A stretch of DNA of 64,000 bases. Source: Stenotrophomonas rhizophila (GTDB lineage: Bacteria; Pseudomonadota; Gammaproteobacteria; Xanthomonadales; Xanthomonadaceae). Under the pieces are notes generated by a model. It made no database searches. It saw nothing but the letters and a program-made list of their open reading frames with translations, and was not told where the DNA came from. Shown in pieces: positions 1 to 9,313 of the stretch; position 1 is the first letter of the stretch, and the number at the start of each line of letters is the position of its first letter. The DNA lies in contig NZ_RCDC01000004.1 in the NCBI RefSeq assembly GCF_003651185.1, positions 141,831 through 205,830 of the forward strand. Direction: 5' to 3'. The translations under genes were made by a program, and so were the position numbers.

Positions 1-115
1 CGACTTCATGGTGGGGGCCCATGCACTGCTGCAGTGCGATGGCCTGATCACCTGGAACGACACGTTTTACCGCGACTACTTCAAGGGCCTGAAGCTGATC
101 GTGCCGCACGCCTGA
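1..115 (+). CDS. PIN-domain ribonuclease toxin (VapC-like), 3' end only
   Basis: The window opens inside this gene; only the last 37 codons are present, in the frame starting at base 2 and ending in TGA at 113-115. The visible C-terminus reads DFMVGAHAL, then [13 protein letters not shown] and LKLIVP, which matches the end of PIN-domain proteins of the VapC family, where a late acidic residue helps bind the catalytic metal. Such toxins cut RNA and are held inactive by a cognate antitoxin, which would lie upstream outside the window. It sits 49 bases before acnB on the same strand. I recall the same neighbourhood in other xanthomonads, but cannot check it here. The family call is fairly good; the toxin role is inferred. 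Confidence 0.7.
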   Translation, partial: DFMVGAHALLQCDGLITWNDTFYRDYFKGLKLIVPHA

Positions 116-164
116 GCCCATACTTTTAAACCGCATTCTTTCAAAGAATCACCCGGGAGTTGTC

Positions 165-2750
165 ATGTTGGAAGCCTACCGCCACCACGTAGCCGAGCGC
201 GCCGCGCTTGGCATCCCGCCGCTGCCGCTGAGCGCCCAGCAGACGGCCGACGTCATCGAGCTGCTGAAGAACCCGCCCGCCGGCGAAGCCGAGTTCCTGC
301 TGGAACTGCTGACCCACCGCGTGCCGGCCGGCGTCGATGACGCGGCCAAGGTCAAGGCCTCGTACCTGGCCGCGATTGCCCTGGGCAGCGAAGTCAATCC
401 GCTGATCACGCGCGAGCGCGCCACCGAACTGCTGGGCACCATGCTCGGCGGTTACAACGTCGCCCCGCTGGTCCAGCTGCTGGACGACAGCGCCGTGGGT
501 GCCATCGCCGCCGATGCGCTGAAGAACACCCTGCTGGTGTTCGATGCGTTCCACGACGTGCAGGAAAAGGCCAAGGCCGGCAACGCGAACGCCCAGGGCG
601 TGCTGCAGAGCTGGGCCGATGCCGAATGGTTCACCAGCCGTCCGCAGGTGCCGGAAAGCCTGACCATCACCGTGCTCAAGGTGACCGGCGAAACCAACAC
701 CGACGACCTGTCGCCGGCCCCGGACGCCACCACCCGCCCAGACATCCCGCTGCACGCCTTGGCGATGCTGAAGAACAAGCGTGATGGCATCGAGCCGGAA
801 GAAGACGGCAAGCGCGGCCCGGTCAAATTCATCGAATCGCTGAAGGACAAGGGCCACCTGGTCGCCTACGTGGGCGACGTGGTCGGTACCGGTTCCAGCC
901 GCAAGTCGGCCACCAACTCGGTGCTGTGGTTCACCGGCGAAGATATTCCGTTCATTCCGAACAAGCGCTTCGGCGGCGTGTGCCTGGGCTCGAAGATCGC
1001 GCCGATCTTCTACAACACGATGGAAGACGCCGGCGCGCTGCCGATCGAACTAGACGTGTCGCAGATGAACATGGGCGATGTGATCGAGCTGCGCCCGTAC
1101 GACGGCAAGGCCCTGAAGGACGGCGCGGTCATTGCCGAGTTCAAGGTGAAGTCCGACGTGCTGTTCGACGAAGTGCGCGCCGGTGGCCGCATTCCGCTGA
1201 TCATCGGCCGCGGCCTGACCGCCAAGGCGCGTGAAGCGCTGGGCCTGGCCCCGACCGATCTGTTCCGCCTGCCGATGGACCCGCCGGATACCGGCAAGGG
1301 CTTCTCGCTGGCGCAGAAGATGGTCGGCCGCGCCTGTGGCCTGCCGGAAGGCCAAGGCATGCGCCCGGGTACCTACTGCGAACCGAAGATGACCTCGGTG
1401 GGCTCGCAGGACACCACCGGCCCGATGACCCGTGACGAGCTGAAGGACCTGGCCTGCCTGGGCTTCTCGGCCGACCTGGTGATGCAGTCGTTCTGCCACA
1501 CCGCAGCGTACCCGAAGCCGGTGGACGTCAAGACCCACCACACGCTGCCCGAGTTCATCTCCACCCGTGGCGGCATCTCGCTGCGCCCGGGCGACGGCGT
1601 GATCCACAGCTGGCTCAACCGCATGCTGCTGCCCGACACCGTCGGCACCGGTGGCGACTCGCACACCCGTTTCCCGGTGGGCATTTCGTTCCCGGCCGGC
1701 TCGGGCCTGGTCGCCTTCGCCGCTGCCACCGGCGTGATGCCGCTGGACATGCCCGAATCGGTGCTGGTCCGCTTCAAGGGCACGATGCAGCCGGGCGTGA
1801 CCCTGCGTGACCTGGTCAACGCGATCCCGCTGTACGCGATCAAGTCCGGTCTGCTGACCGTGGCCAAGGCGGGCAAGAAGAACATCTTCTCCGGCCGCAT
1901 CCTGGAAATCGAAGGTCTGCCGGAGCTGAAGGTCGAGCAGGCGTTCGAACTGTCCGATGCCTCGGCCGAACGTTCGGCCGCCGGTTGCTCGGTGCACCTG
2001 AACAAGGAGCCGATCATCGAGTACCTCACCAGCAACATCACGCTGCTGAAGTGGATGATCGCCGAGGGTTACCAGGACGCCCGTTCGCTGGCGCGCCGCA
2101 TCGAGAAGATGGAAGCCTGGCTGGCCAACCCGGAGCTGCTGGCCCCGGATGCCGACGCCGAGTATGCCGCCGTCATCGAGATCGACCTGGCCGACATCCA
2201 CGAGCCGATCGTGGCCTGCCCGAACGATCCGGATGACGTCAAGACCCTGTCCGACGTGGCCGGTGCGGCGATCGACGAAGTGTTCATCGGTTCGTGCATG
2301 ACCAACATCGGTCACTTCCGCGCGGCCGCCAAGCTGCTGGAAGGCAAGCGCGACATCCCGACCAAGCTGTGGGTGGCCCCGCCGACCAAGATGGATGCCT
2401 CGGAGCTGACCAAGGAAGGCCATTACGGCACCTTCGGCACCGCCGGCGCACGCATGGAAATGCCGGGCTGCTCGCTGTGCATGGGCAACCAGGCGCAGGT
2501 GCGCGAAGGCGCGACGGTGTTCTCGACCTCGACGCGCAACTTCCCGAACCGTCTGGGCCGCAACTCCAACGTGTACCTGGGTTCGGCCGAGCTGGCCGCG
2601 ATCTGCTCGCGTCTGGGTCGCATCCCGACCAAAGAAGAGTACATGGCCGACATCGGCGTGCTGGATGCCAGCAGCAAGGACATCTACCGCTACATGAACT
2701 TCGACCAGATCGAGGACTACCAGGAAGTGGCCGGTACGGTTGCTGCCTGA
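165..2750 (+). CDS. acnB: Aconitate hydratase B / 2-methylisocitrate dehydratase
   Basis: The 861-residue protein has the length and layout of AcnB: an N-terminal HEAT-like helical domain (about 1-160), the swivelling domain placed early (about 165-380, with [13 protein letters not shown] near 240), then the catalytic core. The iron-sulfur ligand cysteines are visible in [11 protein letters not shown] (about residue 443), GSCMTNIGH (about 710) and [10 protein letters not shown] (about 770). It interconverts citrate and isocitrate in the cytoplasmic TCA cycle; apo-AcnB of other bacteria also binds mRNA. The ATG is preceded by GGGAG at suitable spacing. A strong hairpin terminator follows at 2816-2845. 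It has no functional link to the motility genes that follow. Confidence 0.97.
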   Translation: MLEAYRHHVAERAALGIPPLPLSAQQTADVIELLKNPPAGEAEFLLELLTHRVPAGVDDAAKVKASYLAAIALGSEVNPLITRERATELLGTMLGGYNVAPLVQLLDDSAVGAIAADALKNTLLVFDAFHDVQEKAKAGNANAQGVLQSWADAEWFTSRPQVPESLTITVLKVTGETNTDDLSPAPDATTRPDIPLHALAMLKNKRDGIEPEEDGKRGPVKFIESLKDKGHLVAYVGDVVGTGSSRKSATNSVLWFTGEDIPFIPNKRFGGVCLGSKIAPIFYNTMEDAGALPIELDVSQMNMGDVIELRPYDGKALKDGAVIAEFKVKSDVLFDEVRAGGRIPLIIGRGLTAKAREALGLAPTDLFRLPMDPPDTGKGFSLAQKMVGRACGLPEGQGMRPGTYCEPKMTSVGSQDTTGPMTRDELKDLACLGFSADLVMQSFCHTAAYPKPVDVKTHHTLPEFISTRGGISLRPGDGVIHSWLNRMLLPDTVGTGGDSHTRFPVGISFPAGSGLVAFAAATGVMPLDMPESVLVRFKGTMQPGVTLRDLVNAIPLYAIKSGLLTVAKAGKKNIFSGRILEIEGLPELKVEQAFELSDASAERSAAGCSVHLNKEPIIEYLTSNITLLKWMIAEGYQDARSLARRIEKMEAWLANPELLAPDADAEYAAVIEIDLADIHEPIVACPNDPDDVKTLSDVAGAAIDEVFIGSCMTNIGHFRAAAKLLEGKRDIPTKLWVAPPTKMDASELTKEGHYGTFGTAGARMEMPGCSLCMGNQAQVREGATVFSTSTRNFPNRLGRNSNVYLGSAELAAICSRLGRIPTKEEYMADIGVLDASSKDIYRYMNFDQIEDYQEVAGTVAA

Positions 2751-2778
2751 TCCGGGCGCCGGGCGCTGCCCGGCCTTG

Positions 2779-2803
2779 GTAGCCATCGACCGTTGGTCGA
2801 TGG
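2779..2803 (+). repeat. GTAG hairpin resembling a Stenotrophomonas SMAG element
   Basis: GTAG at 2779-2782 is followed by a perfect 9-bp stem, CCATCGACC (2783-2791) and GGTCGATGG (2795-2803), with a 3-base loop. The S. maltophilia genome is known to carry many short palindromes beginning with GTAG (SMAG), often near gene ends. Only one clear copy was seen in this window. Confidence 0.6.
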
Positions 2804-2815
2804 ATGAGAGACTAA

Positions 2816-2845
2816 AACACCCGGCGCGAGCCGGGTGTTTTTGTT
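2816..2845 (+). terminator. Rho-independent terminator of acnB
   Basis: A 10-bp stem, AACACCCGGC (2816-2825) paired with GCCGGGTGTT (2830-2839), has a 4-base loop and runs into TTTTGTT. An A-rich flank on the left gives a weaker T-tract on the minus strand, so it may also stop the converging gene at 2844-4142, whose stop codon lies in the T-tract. Confidence 0.88.
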
Positions 2846-4142
2846 ACGGGAGAACCTGGGTGGCGGAGAGGTCAGCCTGTGGCGGCGCGCCGCTGCTGCC
2901 GGTCTCGTCGCCTGACGCGCTCTGCTGTTCGTCCGCCGACTTGCTGCAGGTCTGCGGTGCAGGGCGCACCTGCTGTGGCGACAGGCTGCCGTCGGCCTTC
3001 ACCTGGCGGATGTGCAGGCGACACATGCTTTCGGCCACATCCATCTCGACCTCGTAGTCCTGACCTGGCCTGGGCACGAACTGTGCCGACAGCGTGCCCG
3101 CGCAGTGATAGTTGGCACTGTTTTCAATGCGGGCGTCGACAATGAGCGGTTTGCCGCCCGCCACCTCGTATTCTTCGTAGTTGGGCATGGAAAACAGCAC
3201 GCTCTTCATGTTGCGCACCGTATTGGTCTCGGGGATGCCGATCACGATGTTCTTCGGGGCGCCGCCGAACAGCCCGCCGATGGCCCGCGCGTTGGACCGC
3301 TTGACCTCGATCTTGCCGCGATAGTCAGTGCTGCAGGTCGCCTCGGTATACACGGTGATGCCGCGTCCCGAGGCGCCGAAGATACGTACTCGTGCCGGCG
3401 GGACTACGCCGCCCGCATAGTCACTCAGGTCTTCGGTCGCAAGCGGGCGCGGGTAGAACGTGGGCATCTTTCTGGCCAGCTGGCCCACACAGTTCAGCGC
3501 AATCTCCGAGGAGGCAAGCTTGACCATGGCGTAGTCGTTGGCCTGCCATTGGTCCAGTGTGGCGGTTCGGTCGCTGTTGCTGCAGGTGGTCACCCCGTCC
3601 AACGTTCCATCGGCCCATCGCTGTTCGACCGAGGTACGGTGGTTGAGCCGGTATACCGGATTGTCGCGGCGATTGCCTTGGTGGACCAGCGCCCACTGGC
3701 CGACCAGGAACCGCAACGTGCTGCCTCCTGAGGGCAAGGCATCGGGAGCATGGCGAAAGTAGCTGGCCACCATTGCGTTGGCCATTGCGGGCATCAGCGT
3801 GATGCCCGGGCTCGGTTGGCTGTCGATGGTGCTACCGGGCAGCTTGTCGCGCAGGTAGTACTTGGGTCGGTTGTCGCCGAACACCTTTCCCAGGCCGGTC
3901 TGGTTGAGACTCTTGCTGTCCTCTGGCGTGACGATGCGCAGGACAAGGTCGGTCTGGCCGCGCCATAACGAGGTGGTGTCCGGGGCGCTATCGATCCGCA
4001 CCCGGTCGGCCCAGTTGGCAGGATTCTCCGGGAGGGTGGCCGCGCCGACATTGTCGTTTGCGGGGGCCGCATTCGCGGCTGCCGAGGCGAGCAGAAGAGG
4101 GGCCAACAGGCGCCTGCTTGTGGGGGAAAGGCGTAATGCCAT
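2844..4142 (-). CDS. Exported protein of unknown function
   Basis: The product is 432 residues with a clear Sec signal: a basic start (RLSPTSRR), the hydrophobic stretch LLAPLLLASAAANA, and probable cleavage after ANA near residue 26. The mature part has six scattered cysteines (for example TTCSNSD, LNCVGQL, ATCSTDY, YHCAGT, SMCRLH, QTCSKS), which would fit disulfides in the periplasm or outside the cell. The last 40 residues are low-complexity, rich in S, G, P and Q. A good AAGGAG site lies 7 bases before the ATG. No lipobox, membrane anchor or catalytic motif was recognised. The gene converges on acnB, and its stop codon overlaps the acnB terminator. I do not recognise the family; nothing ties it to chemotaxis except position. 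Confidence 0.75.
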   Translation of the reverse strand: MALRLSPTSRRLLAPLLLASAAANAAPANDNVGAATLPENPANWADRVRIDSAPDTTSLWRGQTDLVLRIVTPEDSKSLNQTGLGKVFGDNRPKYYLRDKLPGSTIDSQPSPGITLMPAMANAMVASYFRHAPDALPSGGSTLRFLVGQWALVHQGNRRDNPVYRLNHRTSVEQRWADGTLDGVTTCSNSDRTATLDQWQANDYAMVKLASSEIALNCVGQLARKMPTFYPRPLATEDLSDYAGGVVPPARVRIFGASGRGITVYTEATCSTDYRGKIEVKRSNARAIGGLFGGAPKNIVIGIPETNTVRNMKSVLFSMPNYEEYEVAGGKPLIVDARIENSANYHCAGTLSAQFVPRPGQDYEVEMDVAESMCRLHIRQVKADGSLSPQQVRPAPQTCSKSADEQQSASGDETGSSGAPPQADLSATQVLP

Positions 4143-4161
4143 GATCTAACTCCTTGAAGGG

Positions 4162-4196
4162 CAAAAACAGAAACGCCGGCCATTCCTGGACCGGCG
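4162..4196 (-). terminator. Terminator of the cheR-cheD-cheB operon
   Basis: On the minus strand a CGCCGG/CCGGCG stem (4174-4179 with 4191-4196) is followed by the T-rich tail TTTCTGTTTTTGC. It lies 52 bases past the cheB stop. Confidence 0.7.
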
Positions 4197-4247
4197 ATGT
4201 TCATTGTGACGGACAAGAATGCAGGCGTGCGGCTACGCGATCAGCGG

Positions 4248-5318
4248 TCAACCCCGGGCCAACGCCATCAATCGCTCTGCAATCCGCTCCAGCGGCACCA
4301 TTTCCTCGGCCGCGCCGATCCTCACTGCGCTGCCCGGCATGCCCCAGACCACGCTGGTGGCTTCATCCTGCACGAGGGTGGGGGCGCCGGCGTTGCGAAG
4401 ATCCAGCAAGCCGCGCGAACCGTCGTCGCCCATGCCGGTCAGGATCGCGCCGATGGCGTTGGCGCCGGCGCTTTCGGCCACCGAGCGGAACAACACGTCC
4501 ACCGCCGGCTTGTGCCGGTTGATCGGCGGGCCGTCGTCGATCCGGCAGCGCCAGCGGGCGCCGTCGCGGATCACGCGCAGGTGCTTGCCACCGGGCGGCA
4601 GGTAGGCGTGGCCGGGCAGGACCGCTTCGCCGTCGCTGGCTTCGCGCACGGACATTGCAGAATGGCGGTCCAAGCGCTCGGCGAACGGGGTGCTGAACTG
4701 TGCCGGCAGGTGCTGGGTCATCACCACGGCCGGGGCATCGGCAGGCAGGCCTTCCAGCACCACGCGCAGGGCTTCGGTGCCCCCGGCGGAGGCGCCGATG
4801 GCGATCAGGCGGTCGGTGGTGCGGAACTGGATGGAGCGCGGTGTCGCCACCGGCGCCACGGCACCCAGGGTGATCCGGGGCGGATTGGGCCGGGACAGCG
4901 GGCGCACGCGCGAGCGTGCGGCCATCTTGACCTTGGCGATGATCTCGTCGGCGTAGCCCTGCAGGCCACGTGCGACATCCAGCTTGGGCTTGGACACGAA
5001 GTCCACCGCGCCCAGGGCCAATGCCTGCAGCGTGGTGTCAGCGCCACGCTCGGTCAGCGAGGAGATCATCACCACCGGCAGCGGATGCAGGCGCATCAGG
5101 TTTTCCAGGAAGGCCAGGCCATCCATCCGTGGCATTTCCACGTCCAGGGTGATCACGTCCGGCGCCAGGCGCTTGATCTTCTCGCGCGCCAGCAGGGGGT
5201 CGGCAGCGGTGCCGACGACCTCGATGCCGGGATCGCTGGCGAGGATCTCGCTCAGCATCTGGCGGACGACCGCCGAGTCGTCGACGATCAGCACTTTGCA
5301 GGGCACACCGTGGGTCAT
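4248..5318 (-). CDS. cheB: Chemotaxis protein-glutamate methylesterase/deamidase CheB
   Basis: The 356-residue protein has the two expected CheB parts. The receiver domain (1-125) has the acidic pair DD near 13-14, phospho-acceptor Asp59 in ITLDVEMP, and Lys in SKPK. The C-terminal esterase has the catalytic serine in GASAGGTEA, histidine in TQHLPAQF and aspartate in GMGDDGS. Phosphorylated CheB removes methyl groups from receptor glutamates, opposing CheR for adaptation. Its ATG overlaps the cheD stop by 4 bases, so the two are probably translationally coupled. It is the last gene of a run that starts with the receptor at 6822-9095. The partner kinase is probably the CheA at 16633, judged from neighbourhood only. 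Confidence 0.97.
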   Translation of the reverse strand: MTHGVPCKVLIVDDSAVVRQMLSEILASDPGIEVVGTAADPLLAREKIKRLAPDVITLDVEMPRMDGLAFLENLMRLHPLPVVMISSLTERGADTTLQALALGAVDFVSKPKLDVARGLQGYADEIIAKVKMAARSRVRPLSRPNPPRITLGAVAPVATPRSIQFRTTDRLIAIGASAGGTEALRVVLEGLPADAPAVVMTQHLPAQFSTPFAERLDRHSAMSVREASDGEAVLPGHAYLPPGGKHLRVIRDGARWRCRIDDGPPINRHKPAVDVLFRSVAESAGANAIGAILTGMGDDGSRGLLDLRNAGAPTLVQDEATSVVWGMPGSAVRIGAAEEMVPLERIAERLMALARG

Positions 5319-5911
5319 TCGAACAGCTCCACGCCGCCGGTGACCGGGGCCTTGGACAGGCGGGCGCGCACCGCAGATTCGGTCGCGGCCACTTCGGCTT
5401 CATGCGCGTGCGGCAGGCGCTGCACGACCACGCGGCCGGTATCGGCGAAGAACCACACCTTGCGTGGATGGATGCCGCACAGGTCCTCGGCGATGATTGG
5501 AATGTGCTCGGCCTGCAGGTACTGGCGCACGAACTCGGCGTTGCGGGTGCCGACCGGGTTGCTGGTGAAGCCCTTGAGCACGTTGGCCCCGCCGAACACC
5601 TTGGCCTCCAGCCGCTTGCGGTGTGCGCCGCGCTTGAGCAGATCGTTGATCAGCAGTTCCATCGCGTAGCTGCCGTAACGCGCGGGCGCGCCATCACCGA
5701 CGTTGCCCTCGGGCAGCAGGAAGTGGTTCATGCCGCCGATCTTGAGCACTGGATCGCGCAGGCAGGCGGCCACGCAGGAGCCCAGCGTGGTGGTCAGTGC
5801 GGTGTTGTCATCCACGGCGAGGTATTGGGTCGGCAGCAGCTTGGCGGCGGTCACCTGGAAGCGGCTGTCGAAATAGCGCATCACCTCGTCGTTACGGATC
5901 GGCAGACTCAT
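5315..5911 (-). CDS. cheD: Chemoreceptor glutamine deamidase CheD
   Basis: The protein has 198 residues. It carries the CheD catalytic pattern: the cysteine in [13 protein letters not shown] and the histidine in [11 protein letters not shown]. The next segment ([14 protein letters not shown], then KVFGGANVL) also fits the family. CheD deamidates selected glutamines of chemoreceptors to glutamates so they can be methylated; in other bacteria it also works with CheC, but no cheC is seen here. It overlaps cheB and cheR by 4 bases on each side, giving a compact cheR-cheD-cheB adaptation unit. Length is normal or slightly long for the family because of an acidic, alanine-rich C-terminal tail. Confidence 0.96.
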   Translation of the reverse strand: MSLPIRNDEVMRYFDSRFQVTAAKLLPTQYLAVDDNTALTTTLGSCVAACLRDPVLKIGGMNHFLLPEGNVGDGAPARYGSYAMELLINDLLKRGAHRKRLEAKVFGGANVLKGFTSNPVGTRNAEFVRQYLQAEHIPIIAEDLCGIHPRKVWFFADTGRVVVQRLPHAHEAEVAATESAVRARLSKAPVTGGVELFE

Positions 5912-6768
5912 ACCGGTGCTCCCGGCGCGCGTTTGTACAGCGTGCGGCCGCAGGGCTGGATCAGGTCGGCGGCGTGCAGGTAGTTCTCCGAGTGGCCGGT
6001 ATAGAGCAGGCCGTCATCGCCCATGTGCTGGATGAGACGCGAGAGGATCCCGCGCTGGGTCGGTTTATCGAAATAGATCATCACGTTGCGGCAGAACAGG
6101 GCATCGAACGGGCCGCCGACGTCGTAACGGTTGGCGAGCAGGTTGAGCGGGCGGTAGTCGATGAGGTCACGCAGGGCCGGATTGACCCGGCAATGGCCTT
6201 CGTTGGGCCCGGTACCGCGCTGGAAGTAGCGCTTTCGGAGGGCCGGATCCAGCCCGGCGACGCGGTCGATCGCGTACACGCCGCGGCTGGCGGTGGCCAA
6301 CACCTGGGTGTCCACGTCGGTCGCCAGGATGCGTACCGGCGGTTTGAGCGTGCCGAAGGTCTCGCAGGCCGTGATGGCCATCGAGTAGGGCTCTTCGCCG
6401 GTCGAAGCCGCGCATGACCACAGCTGCAGCGTGCCATGGCCGGCGCGAAGGCGCAGTTCCTCGGTGAGCTTCTCGAAGTGGTGCGGTTCGCGGAAGAACG
6501 CGGTGAGGTTGGTGGTCAGCGCGTTGGTGAACGCCTGCCATTCGTCACCGCCGTGGGCTTCGAGCTGGTCCAGGTAGTCGCTGAAGCTGCGCATGCCGAG
6601 CGCACGCAGCCGCCGCGACAGCCGTCCATAGACCATGTCGCGCTTGGCCGGCGCCAGCGAGATGCCGACGCGCTGGTAGATCAGCTCGCAGACGCGGCGG
6701 AAGTCACGGTCGGCGAACTCGAATTCGCGAGCGTTCGGTGAAGCGGCGTTGGCGGGGGGCGTGGACAC
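5908..6768 (-). CDS. cheR: Chemoreceptor methyltransferase CheR
   Basis: The 286-residue protein has the N-terminal all-helical CheR domain ([16 protein letters not shown]) and the SAM-dependent methyltransferase domain. Family motifs include [25 protein letters not shown] (SAM-binding loop), [14 protein letters not shown] and [15 protein letters not shown]. It methylates receptor glutamates from S-adenosylmethionine in the cytoplasm. It begins 53 bases after the receptor gene at 6822-9095. All three nearby receptors end in a W-x-x-F pentapeptide of the kind that docks CheR, which supports this CheR serving them. Confidence 0.97.
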   Translation of the reverse strand: MSTPPANAASPNAREFEFADRDFRRVCELIYQRVGISLAPAKRDMVYGRLSRRLRALGMRSFSDYLDQLEAHGGDEWQAFTNALTTNLTAFFREPHHFEKLTEELRLRAGHGTLQLWSCAASTGEEPYSMAITACETFGTLKPPVRILATDVDTQVLATASRGVYAIDRVAGLDPALRKRYFQRGTGPNEGHCRVNPALRDLIDYRPLNLLANRYDVGGPFDALFCRNVMIYFDKPTQRGILSRLIQHMGDDGLLYTGHSENYLHAADLIQPCGRTLYKRAPGAPV

Positions 6769-6821
6769 GGGCGGACTCGCAGGGGAAGGGGGTGCGGTGA
6801 TCGCGGGATCGCCGCGGGAAC

Positions 6822-9095
6822 TCAGAATGCTTGCCAGTTGCCGTCATCGGCCGGCGTGCTGCGCGGGGTGCGCACCGGGGCGGCGGCAGGCGGTGCCGGC
6901 GGTACCGGGCGGCTGGGGCGGCGCATCGGGGCCAGCTCGGCAACCGCACGGGCGGTCACGGCACTGACCGCCTGGGCGACCTGATTGTCCAGCCGGAAGA
7001 TCGCCACCGCATCGGCCAGCTGGGTGGCCTGTTCTTCCATCGCGCGGGCGGCGGCAGTGGCTTCTTCCACCAGGGCGGCGTTCTGCTGGGTGGTCTCGTC
7101 CATCTGCACCACGGTCTGGTTGACCTGGTCGATGCCGGCGGACTGTTCCTGCGAGGCAGCGGAAATCTCGGCCATGATGTCGGTCACGCGCTGCACCGAG
7201 GCCACGATCTCGCCCATGGTGGCACCGGCCTGGTTGACCAGCTGGGAGCCCTCGGCGACCTTGCCGACGGAGTCGTCGATCAGGCCCTTGATCTCCTTGG
7301 CCGCGCCGGCCGAGCGCTGGGCAAGCGTGCGAACCTCTGAGGCGACCACCGCAAAGCCGCGGCCCTGCTCGCCGGCACGCGCGGCTTCCACCGCGGCGTT
7401 CAGCGCCAGGATATTGGTCTGGAAGGCGATGCCGTCGATGACCGAGATGATCTCGGCGATCTTCCTGGAGGAGGTCTGGATCGCGGCCATGGTGGTCACC
7501 ACTTCGCCAACGACGTTCCCGCCCTGGGAGGCCACCGTGTGTGCGCCGATTGCCAGCTGGTTGGCCTGGCGGGCATGTTCGGCGTTCTGGCGCACCGTGG
7601 AGGTGAGTTCCTCCATCGAGGCGGCGGTCTCTTCCAGGTTGGCGGCCTGCTGCTCGGTGCGGCGCGACAGATCGCTGTTGCCGGTGGCGATTTCACCGGC
7701 GGCCAGGTTGATGCTGCCGGCGGCCTCCTGGATCTGGCCGACGATCTGGGTCAGCTGCGCAACGGTGGCGTTGGCATCGTCACGCATGGTGGCGAAGACG
7801 CCCTGGAAATCGCCGTGCATGCGCGCGGTCAGATCGCCTTCGGCAATGGCCGACAACAACTGCGAGAGCTTGCCCAGGTTCTCATCGCTGACCTGCATCA
7901 TCGCGTTGAGGTGACCGATCATCCTGCGGAAATCGTGATCGAAGCGGGCGGTATCGCCCCGCTGGCTGAAATCGCCGGCGGCGGCGGCCGCAGCCAGGCG
8001 CTGGATCTCGCCATTGATGCTGCCCAGGTTCTGCTTGACCGCATCGACGGTGCTGGTGATGGCGGCCTTCTCCCCCGGGTAGCGCGCGATATCCGCGCTG
8101 AGGTCGCCCTGTGCGTAATGCTGCACCACCGCCAGTACTTCGTCCATGGTCTGCACGTGCGCGCCGACCAGGGTGTTGGTCTCGTGCACCATCAGGCCGT
8201 ACTCGCCGGGGAAGGCGGTTTCGTCCATGCGGTAGCCGGTGTTGCCGGCGTCATGACGGCTGGCCATCTCGCGCTGGCCGCTGATCACCGCGTGCAGCTG
8301 TTCCTGCATGCGCGCCATGCTTTCCAGCAGGCGGCCGGGTTCGTCATGGGCCTGCTCGCCGATGCGGCTGTCCAGCTTGCCGCGGGCGATGCTCTCGGCC
8401 ACATGGGTGGCCTGGCGCAGGGGCAGGGTGATGCGGTTGCCGATCAGCCAGCTCAGCGCCAGCACGATCAGCACCACGCCGCCGCCGGTCGCCGCCATGA
8501 TGGCGGTGAACACCAATGCCTGCTGCTGCACATCGTCCATGTAGACGCCGCTGCTGATCACCCAGTTCCATGGTGCGTACATGCCGGCATACGCGACCTT
8601 CTCCACCACCTTCTCGGTGCCCGGCTTGGCCCACTGGTAGGAGACGAAGCCGCCGCCGAGGCGGGCCATGCCGATCTGGTCGTAGTACACGCGCACCCCG
8701 TCATCGGTGCGGTAGTCCTTCATGTCCTGCCCGATCAGCTCCTTGCGGAACGGATGCATGAGCATGCGGTAGTTCGTGTCGTACACGTTGAAGTAGTAGG
8801 TGTCGCCGTCGGCACGCATGCTTTCCAGCGCCGTCAGCGCGGCCTGCTTGGCCGCGGCTTCGGTCAGTTCACCGCTGTCCGCCAGCCGGTGGTAGTGCTC
8901 CAGGATGCCGTAAGTGAGCTCGACCTGGGTCTTCAGGCTGTCCTTGCGGGTGTCGGTCAGATCCAGGTACTGCATGCGCGCAGCGACCACCGACAGGGCG
9001 ATGACACCCAGGGCGATCAGCACGGTCAGCAGGTTGAGCTTGCGCCTGACGGACAGGTTGGAGAAATACGGGTTCCAGCGGCGGAATAGATTCAT
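6822..9095 (-). CDS. Methyl-accepting chemotaxis protein with Cache sensor (receptor 1)
   Basis: I use the ATG at 9095 ([11 protein letters not shown]), giving 757 residues; an upstream in-frame extension to 9242 would overlap the predicted FliA promoter. Order: TM1 (about 21-39), a periplasmic single-Cache domain (about 45-190, with [15 protein letters not shown] and [10 protein letters not shown]), TM2 (about 193-218), HAMP segments, and a long signalling hairpin with the hallmark tip around [23 protein letters not shown] proline/alanine-rich linker leads to the C-terminal pentapeptide NWQAF, very like the E. coli NWETF tether for CheR and CheB. The ligand is unknown; Cache sensors of this type often bind small organic acids. 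It is the first gene before cheR-cheD-cheB. Confidence 0.95.
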   Translation of the reverse strand: MNLFRRWNPYFSNLSVRRKLNLLTVLIALGVIALSVVAARMQYLDLTDTRKDSLKTQVELTYGILEHYHRLADSGELTEAAAKQAALTALESMRADGDTYYFNVYDTNYRMLMHPFRKELIGQDMKDYRTDDGVRVYYDQIGMARLGGGFVSYQWAKPGTEKVVEKVAYAGMYAPWNWVISSGVYMDDVQQQALVFTAIMAATGGGVVLIVLALSWLIGNRITLPLRQATHVAESIARGKLDSRIGEQAHDEPGRLLESMARMQEQLHAVISGQREMASRHDAGNTGYRMDETAFPGEYGLMVHETNTLVGAHVQTMDEVLAVVQHYAQGDLSADIARYPGEKAAITSTVDAVKQNLGSINGEIQRLAAAAAAGDFSQRGDTARFDHDFRRMIGHLNAMMQVSDENLGKLSQLLSAIAEGDLTARMHGDFQGVFATMRDDANATVAQLTQIVGQIQEAAGSINLAAGEIATGNSDLSRRTEQQAANLEETAASMEELTSTVRQNAEHARQANQLAIGAHTVASQGGNVVGEVVTTMAAIQTSSRKIAEIISVIDGIAFQTNILALNAAVEAARAGEQGRGFAVVASEVRTLAQRSAGAAKEIKGLIDDSVGKVAEGSQLVNQAGATMGEIVASVQRVTDIMAEISAASQEQSAGIDQVNQTVVQMDETTQQNAALVEEATAAARAMEEQATQLADAVAIFRLDNQVAQAVSAVTARAVAELAPMRRPSRPVPPAPPAAAPVRTPRSTPADDGNWQAF

Positions 9096-9195
9096 GGGCA
9101 GGGCATCTGAGCGGGCAAAAGCACGTGGCGATGCCAGGAGCACGCGGTGGCGATCACCATCCTGGCTGGCCGCGACGACGTGTCGGGCAATGCTG

Positions 9196-9222
9196 TTATC
9201 GGCCGGATCCGGCGAGTATTGA
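9196..9222 (-). promoter_or_regulatory. Predicted FliA (sigma-28) promoter for receptor 1 and cheRDB
   Basis: On the minus strand TCAA (9219-9222) is followed after 15 bases by GCCGATAA (9196-9203), matching the sigma-28 pattern TAAA-N15-GCCGATAA. The start codon is about 100 bases downstream. Confidence 0.65.
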
Positions 9223-9255
9223 GTGCGTTGCCTATCGGCCATTCAGCCGGCCAAC

Positions 9256-9283
9256 AAAAAACCCCGGTGCCGAAGCACCGGGG
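9256..9283 (-). terminator. Rho-independent terminator of receptor 2
   Basis: The stem CCCCGGTGC/GCACCGGGG (9262-9270 with 9275-9283) has a tetraloop and, on the minus strand, runs into TTTTTT. It separates receptor 2 from the promoter of receptor 1. Confidence 0.9.
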
Positions 9284-9313
9284 CCTGTCATTCACAACAC
9301 GCCGCAGGGCGGC

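Noticed and set aside
1050..2786. Long minus-strand open frame across acnB
   Set aside because: It is antisense to the clearly coding acnB and has no recognisable motifs; long antisense frames are normal in GC-rich genes.
4197..5669. 490-codon plus-strand open frame over cheB and cheD
   Set aside because: It lies opposite two well-supported genes and its translation is histidine/glutamine/arginine-rich shadow sequence.
9232..9239. A second GCCGATAG upstream of receptor 1
   Set aside because: No matching -35 at 15 bases; the site at 9196-9222 is much better.
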